A stretch of 64,000 nt of DNA from QGON01 sp963691905. GTDB lineage: Bacteria > Pseudomonadota > Gammaproteobacteria > Chromatiales > Chromatiaceae. Below the pieces are notes generated by a model that saw only the letters and a list, made by a program, of their open reading frames with translations, had not been told where the DNA came from and did not search any database. The stretch covers positions 1,612,001 to 1,676,000 of the forward strand of contig OY829894.1 in the NCBI GenBank assembly GCA_963691905.1. The letters are read 5' to 3'. The first letter of the stretch is position 1. The number at the start of each line of letters is the position of its first letter. Below are positions 1 to 8,241 of the stretch, piece by piece. Both the position numbers and the translations under genes were made by a program.

Positions 1-27
1 TCCTTCCGGTGATTTGCGACGTTAGGC
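1..27 (+). repeat. attC site, right end only
   Basis: The window opens inside an attC site: CCGGTGATTTGCGACG followed by the core GTTAGGC at 21-27. The left part lies before the window. It starts the first visible cassette, which ends at the GCCTAAC of the next site (772). Confidence 0.85.
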
Positions 28-44
28 AATATCATAAGGCAAAG

Positions 45-581
45 ATGATGAGAACACATTTACCTCCCAAGGTCTTATCTCGTGGCATGCACTCTGGTGG
101 TTTCGATATTTGGTCAACATCAGACGTCATAAAAGAGATCTCAAATTGGCAAAAAAAGGATCTCTGCTGGGAAATATTCAGCAGATCCAAAGTATCTAGA
201 ATGGAACCAGTGTTTTCTTTTCATGTAATTGAAAAAAACAATTGGTCATTACGTTATCATCATGATTCTAATTGGGAGGATGGAGAACTATTTTTGCATG
301 TTTTCAAAAAGAATTATGATTTATTTATCTCTCCAGTGGAGAATGAGATAATTTTAATTGATGGGGTCATTTTTCCATCTATAGATATTTCGCTGCAGCT
401 TAAGGCTGAAGAGGCATATACGAAGGCCTCCTCTTTAAAGGGATATTCATTTATTGATAAGCTCTTTTCTAAGAAAGAGAGGAACCCTTCCGTTTTAAAA
501 GGATACTCTTGTGTCCAATGGATCCTTACTGGAGATTTGAATGATCCTTCAATTTTGGTATACGTTGTGCATTTCACATAA
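45..581 (+). CDS. Cassette-borne hypothetical protein (178 aa)
   Basis: The frame is open from within the upstream attC, but the first plausible start is the ATG at 45, with a second ATG at 48, behind the weak purine run AAGGCAAAG. I do not recognise the family. The protein is soluble, with no signal peptide or membrane segment; it is rich in aromatic and charged residues in its first half, and a serine/lysine-rich stretch follows near residue 130. It occupies most of a cassette of about 750 bp and is followed by about 190 bp with no gene before the attC. AT-rich like the other cassettes. Function unknown. Confidence 0.6.
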   Translation: MMRTHLPPKVLSRGMHSGGFDIWSTSDVIKEISNWQKKDLCWEIFSRSKVSRMEPVFSFHVIEKNNWSLRYHHDSNWEDGELFLHVFKKNYDLFISPVENEIILIDGVIFPSIDISLQLKAEEAYTKASSLKGYSFIDKLFSKKERNPSVLKGYSCVQWILTGDLNDPSILVYVVHFT

Positions 582-771
582 TAGCAAAACACCGCACAAC
601 ACCCATACAATGAAAAAACTTCATTATTTGCAACAAAGAATCTTAAGAGTAAAAAGGACCAGAGAGACTCTATACAGCCTAATAATACGATCAAGCCAAA
701 TACCGTTGAAATGAAATACAAACGAAACTAACGGCATTAACAACCACCAAAGATATCAATAGATTTAACGT

Positions 772-892
772 GCCTAACAAAGCAAATTCACTCGGACAGC
801 CAAAAGCGTTGTTTGGTTTGTGTATTCCGCTACGCTCCATTTTACACAAACCAAACACCACTTTTGCCTTCCGGTGATTTGCGGCGTTAGGC
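772..892 (+). repeat. attC site (121 bp)
   Basis: R'' GCCTAAC (772-778) and R' GTTAGGC (886-892) bound a long imperfect palindrome (TTTGGTTTGTG...CACAAACCAAA). It belongs to the dominant attC type of this array and closes the 178-aa cassette. Confidence 0.92.
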
Positions 893-906
893 CAGAGAAA
901 AGGGAA

Positions 907-1557
907 TTGAGTAAGTACCGACTACAACGATGGATAATAGAAGTTTGGCTCTGGTTAGCAGAAGCCAAATTGGTATTTATGGGGATTTTCGTAGTCTTGG
1001 CGGCAGTACTACTTGGTTTTGTTACGTGGCATAGCGAAGAATCTATTAGGGTGGCTGGTTATGCGCTTCAATTGATCGGAATGATCTTTGCTATAAGGGG
1101 TCTGCTTGGGGTACGTGAACATTTTGGCCAACCCTTATTGAGGCAGCTTCTCCTGAAATGGGTCAAACAATTCCCAAAATGGAAAAGAAGCGTTGTCATC
1201 GGGGCTGGTGCCGGCCACATGACTATGGCAGGCATGAAAGGTCGTGCGGAGGTCTGGACGCCAGATGACCCTAAAAAACCAGTAGAGCAAAGAATTGAGG
1301 GAATTATAAGAAACCTAGACAGAGTTCGAAATGAGCAACGAGAGCATGCTCAATCAATAGATGAATTGAATGAAAGCCACGAAGAACTTAAGAAGCATGT
1401 TGCCGAAGAAAACAGGAAAATGAAGAAAAATATCCATACAGATTTAGAGTCACTTCATACGAGTGATTTGATAACTTCACTTGTAGGTTTAGTTTGGTTA
1501 ACAGTAGGAATCACAATGAGCACTTTGGCTCCTGAACTCTCAAAATGGTTGTATTAG
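907..1557 (+). CDS. Membrane-anchored coiled-coil protein, cassette-borne
   Basis: The open frame runs back into the attC, so the true start is uncertain: TTG at 907 (purine run just upstream, very short spacing) or ATG at 979. From 907 the protein is 216 aa. It has hydrophobic segments at about residues 18-40 and 47-66, a charged middle part, a coiled-coil-like region rich in Glu, Lys and Asn (RNEQREHAQSIDELNESHEE, about residues 140-180), and a final hydrophobic segment near the C-terminus (SLVGLVWLTVGI). This suggests a membrane protein with a cytoplasmic coiled coil. No family recognised. The stop codon sits directly against the next attC. Confidence 0.6.
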   Translation: MSKYRLQRWIIEVWLWLAEAKLVFMGIFVVLAAVLLGFVTWHSEESIRVAGYALQLIGMIFAIRGLLGVREHFGQPLLRQLLLKWVKQFPKWKRSVVIGAGAGHMTMAGMKGRAEVWTPDDPKKPVEQRIEGIIRNLDRVRNEQREHAQSIDELNESHEELKKHVAEENRKMKKNIHTDLESLHTSDLITSLVGLVWLTVGITMSTLAPELSKWLY

Positions 1558-1604
1558 GCCTAACAAAGCAAATTCACTCGGACAGTCAAAAGCGTTGTTT
1601 GGTT
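1558..1604 (+). repeat. Truncated attC, left half only
   Basis: GCCTAACAAAGCAAATTCAC and the following bases match the neighbouring sites up to GTTTGGTT (ending 1604), then change to unrelated sequence leading into a lipoprotein gene. The central loop and whole right half, including the R' core, are missing. The next site begins ACCTAAC and would need a GTTAGGT here. A deletion has fused two cassettes. Confidence 0.85.
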
Positions 1605-1631
1605 CTTGAAAAATGCACAGAGGAGTATGAA

Positions 1632-2063
1632 ATGGAGAATAAGAAAATTCTTTCTACCTATATTATATCGGTAGTTATTCTTTCCAATACAGGATGTGCA
1701 TCGCTCGAAAAAAGCTGGACAGATAAATGTTACAGTATATGTTCTGATGAGTTTTCAACGTACAGTTCAGAATTTAGGCAATGCATGGCGCAAACAAATA
1801 AACTTGGGTGGCCACTTCCACGAAAATGTAATAATTATGTTGCCAAATACCATACTTGCGATAGCTATGGTTTTTCTCGTGAAAGTTCGTCTTTTTCTAG
1901 CTGTCTAATGCAATTAGATATTGCAGAGTCTAACTTGGAGGCCCAAGACGACTTAAAACGTCAAATAAATAAGGAAAATCGGAGAACAAGGAGAGATATT
2001 CAGTCAAATGAATACCGCCGACAAATGGAAAGCATTATGAATGATCCAATAAATAAGTATTAA
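1632..2063 (+). CDS. Small lipoprotein, cassette-borne
   Basis: The start is set at ATG 1632, because it gives a textbook lipoprotein signal: MENKK, a hydrophobic stretch (ILSTYIISVVILS) and a lipobox ending NTGC, with Cys as residue 22. A longer frame beginning in the attC is ignored. The mature part (about 120 aa) has several cysteines (CYSICSDEF, QCMAQ, KCNNY, TCDSY, SCLMQ) that could form disulfides in the periplasm, and a charged, Arg-rich C-terminal helix. Family not recognised. It follows directly on the truncated attC, so its original cassette start is gone, though gene and ribosome-binding region appear whole. Confidence 0.7.
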   Translation: MENKKILSTYIISVVILSNTGCASLEKSWTDKCYSICSDEFSTYSSEFRQCMAQTNKLGWPLPRKCNNYVAKYHTCDSYGFSRESSSFSSCLMQLDIAESNLEAQDDLKRQINKENRRTRRDIQSNEYRRQMESIMNDPINKY

Positions 2064-2077
2064 ATGGCTTACTTAAA

Positions 2078-2350
2078 ATGAACGAGCTTGTAAGCCTTAT
2101 GAAAGAATTAGATATTGTTAGAGGCGTAGCTTTATTGGCAGTTCTCGGCTTCGGCGTATTTGCGTTACTCCGTATTTTCGGACATATGAAAGAAGGTTTT
2201 GGTATATTTAATGTCAGAATTACCGGCCTTGTGATTGTTGCAACATTTGCAAGCATCTTAGCTGTTTTAAATCCAAATGCACACTGTGCAGCAATTGGTA
2301 TTCTCGGCACAATTGCAGGTTACTTATTTGGGTACAGTGCCAAAGAATAA
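2078..2350 (+). CDS. Small two-helix membrane protein
   Basis: This is a 90-aa protein with two or three hydrophobic segments: IVRGVALLAVLGFGVFALLR at about residues 13-32, then ITGLVIVATFASILAVL at about 48-64 and IGILGTIAGYLFGY near the end. It begins 14 bp after the lipoprotein stop and shares its cassette, so the two may be co-transcribed. Size and topology recall holin-like or phage-type small membrane proteins, but there is no diagnostic motif. The stop codon overlaps the first base of the next attC. Confidence 0.6.
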   Translation: MNELVSLMKELDIVRGVALLAVLGFGVFALLRIFGHMKEGFGIFNVRITGLVIVATFASILAVLNPNAHCAAIGILGTIAGYLFGYSAKE

Positions 2351-2470
2351 CCTAACAAAGCAAATTCACTCGGACAGTCAAAAGCGTTGTTTGGTTTGTG
2401 TATTCCGCTACGCTCCATTTTACACAAACCAAACACCACTTTTGCCTTCCGGTGATTTGCGGCGTTATGC
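2350..2470 (+). repeat. attC site (121 bp)
   Basis: R'' ACCTAAC (2350-2356) and R' GTTATGC (2464-2470) with the standard palindromic body. It starts the GIY-YIG cassette, whose end box at 4711 is GCATAAC, the exact reverse complement of GTTATGC. Confidence 0.92.
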
Positions 2471-2491
2471 AATATAAATTTAGGAGTAAAT

Positions 2492-2658
2492 ATGCCTAAA
2501 CCATACACAATTCGTTTATTTGTACCTGATGGAGATCCAAATACGTTTAAAATAATCGATAAAATGAATTGGACTGGAATTGGATTAGAGATCTCTCGTG
2601 ATGCTTGGGATAATCATAGGAATCGAAAGGAGCTTGAGCAGGCAGGAATATATTTATT
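2492..2658 (+). pseudogene. GIY-YIG nuclease family protein, 5' part (split by ISL3)
   Basis: ATG 2492 follows TTTAGGAGTAAAT, a good ribosome-binding site. The 55 codons before the insertion end in the GIY of a GIY-YIG catalytic domain (EQAGIYLL). The rest of the gene continues at 3974 beyond the element. Joining 2492-2658 to 3974-4709, leaving one copy of the 8-bp TATTTATT, gives an uninterrupted 300-aa frame reading AGIYLLFGYQEG. The intact protein would have a ~45-aa N-terminal extension, the nuclease domain, and a C-terminal region. The remaining product here is a short dead peptide that runs into the IS until 2689. Confidence 0.85.
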
Positions 2659-3965
2659 GGCTCTTCCCCAAATCAGGTGGGTAGGTTAGCGTAACACCCT
2701 ATGAGAGATAAAGATCTATACGCCCAGATTTTGGGTATCAAGAGTCCCTGGCAGGTTACCAGTGTAGAGTTGGCTGTATCAGAAGGAGAGGTAACGGTAC
2801 ACGTAGGGCAGGAGTCAGGTGCCAAGCCGTGTTGTCCAACCTGCGGACAGGTCTCACCAGGCTATGATTCACGCAAACGCCGCTGGCGACATCTGGATAC
2901 CTGTCAGTATAAGACCATTCTGGTAGCAGATGTGCCCCGAGTGAAGTGTGAAGAGCATGGTGTGATCACTGTGTCGGTTCCCTGGGCCGAACCAGGCTCT
3001 GGTTTCACAGCAATGTTTGAGGCGCTGGTGATTGATTGGTTGAAAGAGGCATCCATCTCTGCCGTCTCCAGATTGATGGGGCTGAGCTGGAATGCCATTG
3101 ATGGGATCATGCAGCGAGCGGTTAAGCGGGGACTGGCCCGCAGAGAAGAGATCCACCCGACACATATTGGCGTTGATGAAACGGCTTTCAAGAAGCGCCA
3201 TGATTACGTGACAGTCGTATCAGACCAAGAGGCAGGTACAGTGCTACACGTTGGTAGCGACCGTAAAAAGGCGACACTCAAGGCGTGGTATGACAGTTTG
3301 ACAGAAGAGCAGCAAGAGGCGATAGAGAGTGTCTCCATGGATATGTGGCCAGCCTTTATCAATGCCACACTGGAAAGCCTGCCCGGGGCTGAGGAGAAGA
3401 TCGCCTTTGATAAATTCCATGTTGCTAAATACCTCGGTGAAGCCGTAGACAAAGTTCGCCGCGAAGAACACAAGGCTCTGATGGCAGAAGGCTACGAGGA
3501 CCTCAAAGGAAGCAAGTATGGCTGGCTCTACAACCCTGAGAATATGACGCGCAAACAGAAGAGTCGGTTCAAGGCATTGCGCGACAGTACACTGAAAACA
3601 GCTCGTGCTTGGGCAATAAAAGAGTTGGCGATGTCACTCTGGCACTATGTCAGCAAGACGTGGGCGAAGAAAGGTTGGGAGCAGTGGTTATCTTGGGCGG
3701 TACGTAGTCGGCTTAATCCAATCAAGGAAGTGGCCAAAACCATCAAGGAGCACCTGTGGGGCATATTGAATGCGATAATCCTGAAGGTAAGTAATGGTCC
3801 GGCAGAAGGTCTCAACAGCCGGATAAAGATGATCAAGGTTCGTAGTAGAGGTTTCCGCAACAAGGCGCGGTTTGCCAATGCAATCTACTTCCACCTTGGT
3901 GGATTAAAGCTTTACCCTGAAGGAGTGGTTAGGTGATCCTTACCCACTCGATCAGGGGAAGAGCC
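2659..3965 (+). mobile_element. ISL3-family insertion sequence (1,307 bp)
   Basis: The ends are inverted repeats: GGCTCTTCCCC at 2659 and GGGGAAGAGCC ending at 3965, the usual ISL3 terminal pattern. An 8-bp direct repeat TATTTATT flanks the element (2651-2658 and 3966-3973), the duplication size expected for ISL3. It carries one transposase gene and has split a GIY-YIG nuclease gene exactly between the GIY and YIG motifs. Confidence 0.95.
2701..3936 (+). CDS. tnpA: ISL3-family transposase
   Basis: This 411-aa DDE-type transposase catalyses movement of its own element. It has the N-terminal zinc-finger pattern (PCCPTCG, about residue 43, with further Cys) followed by an HTH segment (about 115-150) and the ISL3 catalytic core, with Asp in GVDETAFKKR (about 160), the SMDMW segment (about 210), and Glu near the C-terminus in GPAEGLNSRIK. 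Length matches the family (about 400-440 aa). No frameshift or stop is visible, so the element may be active. Its GC content is higher than that of the interrupted cassette gene. Confidence 0.95.
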   Translation: MRDKDLYAQILGIKSPWQVTSVELAVSEGEVTVHVGQESGAKPCCPTCGQVSPGYDSRKRRWRHLDTCQYKTILVADVPRVKCEEHGVITVSVPWAEPGSGFTAMFEALVIDWLKEASISAVSRLMGLSWNAIDGIMQRAVKRGLARREEIHPTHIGVDETAFKKRHDYVTVVSDQEAGTVLHVGSDRKKATLKAWYDSLTEEQQEAIESVSMDMWPAFINATLESLPGAEEKIAFDKFHVAKYLGEAVDKVRREEHKALMAEGYEDLKGSKYGWLYNPENMTRKQKSRFKALRDSTLKTARAWAIKELAMSLWHYVSKTWAKKGWEQWLSWAVRSRLNPIKEVAKTIKEHLWGILNAIILKVSNGPAEGLNSRIKMIKVRSRGFRNKARFANAIYFHLGGLKLYPEGVVR

Positions 3966-3973
3966 TATTTATT

Positions 3974-4709
3974 ATTTGGATATCAAGAAGGAGATGATCT
4001 TCCTACTCTATATATTGGTCAAGGCGATGGCATTAAAAACCGTATTGATTCACATGAAAAGAATAAAGAGTTCTGGGATAAAGCATTAGTTTTCGTTTCT
4101 AGTAATGGCGGCCTAAATAGGGCGCATATTACATGGCTTGAATGGGCGTTAATACAAACAGCAATAAATGCTGGACGTTGTAAGTTAGATAATACTGCAA
4201 CACCAAATGAACCAAAATTGACTGAATCTGAAAAAGCCGATACAAAAGAATTTCTCAATGAGATATTGAGTATATTGCCCTTAGTAGAAATTAGAGTATT
4301 TGAAAAAGCAAAAAAGATTAAAGTCGAGCCTCCCATAGCAAGCTTAAAAAAGAAAAAGAGCATACAAGACACAATTATAGTGCCTGCCCAGGAAGAAGGA
4401 TTTAATAAGGTTTTTCTTGGCGAGAACTGCTGGTACGCCATTCGTATCGGTGGAGGAAAACTCAAAGACATCAAATATATAGCAGCATATCAAACATCAC
4501 CAGTATCTGCTGTTACTCATTTTGCGGAGATAGAGTCTATAGAACCTTACGGTGGTGGAGGAAGATATCGATTAAACTTTAATGCTAAAGCCAAGAAAAT
4601 TGGGCCAATTAAATACGGAAAAGCAAAACAAGGTGTATTACAAAGCCCAAGATATACCACCTATGAGAAATTAAAATCAGCAAAAGATTTAATGGATCTA
4701 TTCATCTAA
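3974..4709 (+). pseudogene. GIY-YIG nuclease family protein, 3' part (split by ISL3)
   Basis: This is the continuation of the gene that starts at 2492. It begins with FGYQEGDDLPTLYIGQGDGI, which supplies the YIG half of the catalytic motif and the conserved Arg (KNRIDSH). A helical stretch with conserved Trp/Glu (ITWLEWALIQTA) and a C-terminal region of about 130 aa (EGFNKVFLGENCWYAIRIGG onward) follow, the latter perhaps a DNA- or target-binding domain. An open frame from 3933 exists because the IS end is read through in frame (GRAYLLFG), so a truncated protein lacking the GIY strand could still be made. It is probably inactive as a nuclease. Confidence 0.85.
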
Positions 4710-4710
4710 T

Positions 4711-4831
4711 GCATAACAAAGCAAATTCACTCGGACAGTCAAAAGCGTTGTTTCGTTTGTGTATTCCGCTACGCTCCATTTTACACAAACCAAACACCAC
4801 TTTTGCCTTCCGGTGATTTGCGGCGTTAGCA
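4711..4831 (+). repeat. attC site (121 bp)
   Basis: R'' GCATAAC (4711-4717), R' core GTTAGC at 4825-4830. It closes the interrupted GIY-YIG cassette and opens the first TIR cassette. Confidence 0.9.
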
Positions 4832-4841
4832 ATTTAAAAAA

Positions 4842-5717
4842 ATGAAACCAGGTATCTTTCTCAGTCACAACGTTAACGATAAAGAGTTCGTTCGAAAACT
4901 TGCCCATGATTTAGATTGTCATGGCTGTAGAGTATGGCTTGATGAGGCTGAGTTGAAAATTGGTGACAGCCTCATTGAAAAAATACGCGAAGGTATTGAT
5001 GGTGTGAATTACGTCGCAGTTATTTTATCTCCAAATTCGGTTCAATCCAAATGGGTGCAAAAAGAAATAGATGTAGCAATGACATTAGAAATTAGTGGCA
5101 AAAATATCAAAGTTCTACCTTTGATGCTCGAGAGATGTGAGTTACCAGGTTTCTTATTAGGAAAGTTTTATGCTGATTTCACAGATGGCACAAAGTACCT
5201 AAATACTTTTGAATTATTGATTAATACAATGGGGCTAGTCTTTAATAAATCTGCCGTAACAGGGAAGTCTAAATCTTCAGGTTTAGGGCAAGCAATTGAT
5301 AAAGCATCAAATTTACTATTGTTTTTTTACCCCAAACCATTTCATAGACCTTTTCAATACATCGGAATGAGGGTTTCTGATGCAGCAAAGGAGACTGGTG
5401 GCACTCCAAATGAGGTTGGAAATATAATTATTGAAAATGATGAATGTCGTATGCTTTTGGAAGCAGAAGGAAGTTTCGTTAACTATGTCGAGGTCGATAT
5501 CAAGAAAACAGCTCCTTGTAATCAAAAACATGAGTTCGACTCAGAACCAATACTGGGTTGTCTCAGTATAAACCCTTCAGAGTTAGATCTTGTAAGACAG
5601 CAACCTCATTATCATCATTATTTAGATCACAAAAGGAAATTAAAAATTAGTGTTTCATGTCTGTATGATGGTAGCCCATTAACAGTGGGGTTCAGCGTTA
5701 AGTACTATGGTACGTAA
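4842..5717 (+). CDS. TIR-domain protein (291 aa), probable defence effector
   Basis: Residues 1 to about 135 form a bacterial TIR domain: the start strand GIFLSHNVNDKEFVRKLA, the loop VWLDEAELKIGDS, and SKWVQKEIDVAM with Glu75 in the position of the NADase glutamate. The C-terminal ~150 aa (from about FFYPKPFHRPFQ) is a separate domain I do not recognise. TIR proteins of bacteria commonly cleave NAD+ or make signal nucleotides during phage defence (Thoeris, CBASS and others). Whether this one does is inference; no partner gene shares the cassette. It is about 45-50% similar by eye over the TIR part to the duplicated TIR protein at 11899. Start: the only ATG after the attC. Confidence 0.85.
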   Translation: MKPGIFLSHNVNDKEFVRKLAHDLDCHGCRVWLDEAELKIGDSLIEKIREGIDGVNYVAVILSPNSVQSKWVQKEIDVAMTLEISGKNIKVLPLMLERCELPGFLLGKFYADFTDGTKYLNTFELLINTMGLVFNKSAVTGKSKSSGLGQAIDKASNLLLFFYPKPFHRPFQYIGMRVSDAAKETGGTPNEVGNIIIENDECRMLLEAEGSFVNYVEVDIKKTAPCNQKHEFDSEPILGCLSINPSELDLVRQQPHYHHYLDHKRKLKISVSCLYDGSPLTVGFSVKYYGT

Positions 5718-5722
5718 AATAT

Positions 5723-5826
5723 TGCTAACAAATAAAATGCACTCGGAAACAGCAAAATTGGCACGCCATTTTGCTGTCGCAAAAGCCCCGCCAATTTCGC
5801 TGTTCCGGTGATTTTGGCCGTTAGCT
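5723..5826 (+). repeat. attC site, shorter type (104 bp)
   Basis: TGCTAAC (5723-5729) to GTTAGCT (5820-5826). The body differs from the main type (GGAAACAGCAAAATTGGC...CCAATTTCGCTGTTCC) and is shared with the sites at 8739 and 14502. Confidence 0.88.
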
Positions 5827-6286
5827 GATGAAAGAATTTATTCATCGCATGAATTAAATCCTGATGAATCGGCTTTACTGAGGATGATTGTTATTCGTAG
5901 TTGGTCATGAGCTGAAGCGGTCATGCCAGTCAGAATGCATAATTTCATATCCTTACTGCATTGCCATCGCATAAACCAAATTCAATTGGCTGGACGTTAT
6001 TAGAAAGTTGGTCACTCGCTGAGGCGATCAAGTTAATCAGAATTGCAAAGGTACGAATTATTATTATTTTCGTGATGGATTCAAAGACCATCATGCGCTG
6101 AAGCGGGATAGTTGGCCGCCAAACCAAACAGGCGTAAACTGGTTAATCATTTCCGCCTGAAAGCGGAGAAAGGAAATCTTAACAAAAACTGGTAAAAGGA
6201 GTTCTTAGGCAATGAAAAAGAAATTACCTAACTTTTCAATGGCTTATTGCACCTCTTCCCTGTTTCTATAGTTAAGTACGAAGTTC
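5827..6286 (+). other. ORF-less cassette, family II (tandem-repeat type)
   Basis: No credible gene on either strand in 460 bp. It opens with ATTTATTCATCGCATGAATT, then GGTCATG(A/C)GCTGAAGCGG units, degenerate here, and ends with CCGCCTGAAAGCGG and AAAGGAGTTCTTAGGCAATG. The same opening and closing blocks occur in the next cassette (6407) and the opening block recurs at 37056. A frame after AAAGGAGTT is too short to argue for a gene. Confidence 0.7.
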
Positions 6287-6406
6287 AGCTAACGAGCGCA
6301 TTAACTCGGACAGCCAAAAGCGTCGTTTGTTTTGTGTATTCCGCTGCGCTCCATTTTACACAAAACAAACGCCACTTTCGGCTTCCGGTTATGCAAAACG
6401 TTAGCT
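6287..6406 (+). repeat. attC site (120 bp)
   Basis: R'' AGCTAAC (6287-6293), R' GTTAGCT (6400-6406). It is the GCGCATTAACTCGG / CCGGTTATGCAAAACG subtype, which mostly follows the ORF-less cassettes. Confidence 0.9.
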
Positions 6407-6984
6407 GTAAAAGAATTCAGGCATCGCATAAACAAAGCCTTATCGAAACGGCTTAGCTGAGAATAATTGTTATTGGTAGTTGGTCATGCGCTGATGCGGT
6501 CATATTGGGTAGAATAGCTAAAAACCGAATTATTACTTTCTAGGTAAATTCAAAGCCCATCATGCGCTGAAGCGATCATGTTGGGCAGAATAGCTAAAAG
6601 CAGAATTATTATTTTCGTAGTGAATTTAAAGGCCATCACGCGCTGAAGCGATCATGTTGGACAGAATAGAGAAAACCAGAATTATTATTTTCGTAGTGAA
6701 TTCAAAGGCCATCACGCGCTGAAGCGATCGTGTTGGTCAGAATGGCGAAAAAGCGAATTATTATTTTCTGGTAAATACAAAATCCGTCATACGCTGAAGC
6801 GGGATAGTTGGTCACTAAACCAAACAGGCGTAAACTGGTAAATCATCACCCGCCTGAAAGCGGAAAAGGAAAACATAAAACAAAAGGACAAAAGGAATTC
6901 TTAGGTAATGAAGAAGAAATTCCATATTATTTCAATAGCTTATCTCCCCCTCTTCCCTATTTTTTCTATTTGAGTGCGGAGTTC
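6407..6984 (+). other. ORF-less cassette, family II with 76-bp tandem repeats
   Basis: No convincing gene in 578 bp. From about 6479 to 6858 it consists of five head-to-tail units of 76 bp, each built round CATCA(C/T)GCGCTGAAGCG, then AGAATAG.GAAAA, then GAATTATTATTTTCGTAG. Unit starts at 6479, 6555, 6631, 6707 and 6783 are exactly 76 apart. The end block repeats that of the previous cassette. A 60-codon frame at 6808 has no support. Confidence 0.75.
6479..6858 (+). repeat. Five tandem copies of a 76-bp unit
   Basis: Period 76 bp by direct comparison; units differ by several substitutions. There are no unique spacers, so this is not a CRISPR array. 76 is not a multiple of 3, so the repeat cannot encode a periodic peptide in one frame. 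Confidence 0.85.
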
Positions 6985-7022
6985 AGCTAACAATCACATG
7001 CACTCGGACAGGCAAAAGCGTC
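6985..7022 (+). repeat. attC left half (interrupted by IS3 copy 1)
   Basis: AGCTAAC (6985-6991) through GGCAAAAGCGTC, cut after 38 bases by the IS. Its L'' segment (CACATGCACTCGG) is not complementary to the right half at 8290 (CCGGTTATGC), so the two halves come from different attC sites. Confidence 0.85.
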
Positions 7023-7078
7023 GGGAACCTACCCCAGTTTTGCACACATCTAATTACTAATTTATTAGAGGTGAGCAA

Positions 7079-7408
7079 ATGGCTAGAAAAACACAGTATG
7101 ACTATTACGATGATGGATTTAAGGCAACAGCAGTTGAATTAGGTGGATTACCTGGCGTCTATGCCAAGGACGTGGCAAAGGTGCTCGATATTCATCCCAT
7201 CATGCTTTACCGTTGGAAAAAAGAGGTTCGAGACGGTGACATTATGGGCAAGCCAGAGAAGGGATCATTGGATAACGAGGCAAAGCTAGAGCGTGCGCGT
7301 GTTAAGAAGCTCGAGAAAGCCTACGAGACGCTCAAGATGGAGCATGAGCTTCTAAAAAAAAGCATCCAGTTTTGTTCGAATCAAAAAAAGAGGTCTTCGC
7401 GTTCATAG
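7079..7408 (+). CDS. IS3-family OrfA (copy 1)
   Basis: This 109-aa protein begins at an ATG behind AGAGGTGAGCAA (good ribosome-binding site). It has the helix-turn-helix of IS3 OrfA (VYAKDVAKVLDIHPIMLYRWKK, about residues 28-50) and a C-terminal leucine-zipper-like helix (ARVKKLEKAYETLKMEHELL), used for end binding and multimerisation. It overlaps orfB by 37 bp. The slippery heptamer A AAA AAG lies in the overlap at 7384-7390 in the correct phase, so a minus-1 frameshift would produce the OrfAB transposase. Confidence 0.93.
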   Translation: MARKTQYDYYDDGFKATAVELGGLPGVYAKDVAKVLDIHPIMLYRWKKEVRDGDIMGKPEKGSLDNEAKLERARVKKLEKAYETLKMEHELLKKSIQFCSNQKKRSSRS

Positions 7409-8241
7409 ATACACAACGAAAGACCTATCCACTGAAGTTGATGTGTCGTGTGTATGACGTAAGTCGATTTGGATACTATTCGTGGAAGCGTCGGGGCCTA
7501 TCAGTACGGGCCCAACAAGATATTCAGCTGAGTGACAACATCGAACGGTTATTTTGTGATGTTGACGGGATCTACGGGAGTCCAAAGATCCACAAATTAC
7601 TCAATAGGGAAGGAATTGAGGTGGGTAGAAACCGAGTTGCGCGCCTTATGCAGGCAAATGGTTTAAAAGCTCGTTGTGCCTGTATTTATAGATGCCATGC
7701 GAAGTTGGATCGGTTCTATGCCAGCATAGGTAATGAGATACGGAATGTTGAGGTATCTGCACCCAACCAGGTTTGGGTGGGCGATGTCACCTACCTCCGT
7801 GTGAACGGCCAATGGCGCTACTTGGCGGTAATCCTGGACAAGTACTCTCGACGGGTTGTGGGGTGGTCATTGTCAAAGAAAAGGAATGTGGCTTTGTCGC
7901 TCACCGCTTTTAAGAATGCAGCCAAGAAACGATTAGTACATACTGGCCTTTTTTTTCATTCAGATCGAGGTGCTGAGTATGTTGCGATAAAATATCGAAA
8001 TTGGCTAAAGAAGCATGGCATCATCCAGAGCATGAACCGCAAGGGTGTGATGAATGATAATGCGGAAATGGAGTCGTTTTTTCGTCAGTTCAAGGCAGAG
8101 CGAACACATGGAAATGAGTATTTTACGGATAAGGAGTTGAGGTCCGTAGTTATAGAATATATGGGCTTCTACAATCGAGAAAGACTGCATTCATCATTAG
8201 ATTACGTGACACCTGACGAATATGAAGCGCATATAATCTAA
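7372..8241 (+). CDS. IS3-family OrfB transposase (copy 1)
   Basis: 289-aa frame in the minus-1 phase relative to orfA. It is an rve-type integrase core with the three catalytic acids: Asp in WVGDVTYL, Asp in HSDRGAEY, and Glu in DNAEMESFFRQFK, followed by FYNRERLHSSLDY, typical of IS3. An HTH_21-like segment precedes it (YGSPKIHKLLNREGIEVGRNRVARLM). The nominal start is a TTG with no ribosome-binding site, so it is probably made mainly as the OrfAB fusion. This protein is identical in copies 1, 2, 3 and 5. Confidence 0.93.
   Translation: MFESKKEVFAFIDTQRKTYPLKLMCRVYDVSRFGYYSWKRRGLSVRAQQDIQLSDNIERLFCDVDGIYGSPKIHKLLNREGIEVGRNRVARLMQANGLKARCACIYRCHAKLDRFYASIGNEIRNVEVSAPNQVWVGDVTYLRVNGQWRYLAVILDKYSRRVVGWSLSKKRNVALSLTAFKNAAKKRLVHTGLFFHSDRGAEYVAIKYRNWLKKHGIIQSMNRKGVMNDNAEMESFFRQFKAERTHGNEYFTDKELRSVVIEYMGFYNRERLHSSLDYVTPDEYEAHII
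7384..7390 (+). promoter_or_regulatory. Programmed minus-1 frameshift heptamer of the IS3 element
   Basis: A AAA AAG in the zero frame of orfA, inside the orfA/orfB overlap. The equivalent positions in the other copies are 16845, 20535, 23738 and 36066. Confidence 0.8.

Noticed and set aside
774..2508. Many frames of 60-90 codons on either strand starting or ending in attC sites (e.g. 774-968 minus, 2277-2477 plus, 2320-2508 minus)
   Set aside because: They arise because the palindromic attC body stays open in several frames; the shared peptide pieces (e.g. LVCVKWS...) only reflect the repeat.
6479..6858. CRISPR array
   Set aside because: The repeats are 76-bp contiguous tandem units with no unique spacers and no cas genes nearby.
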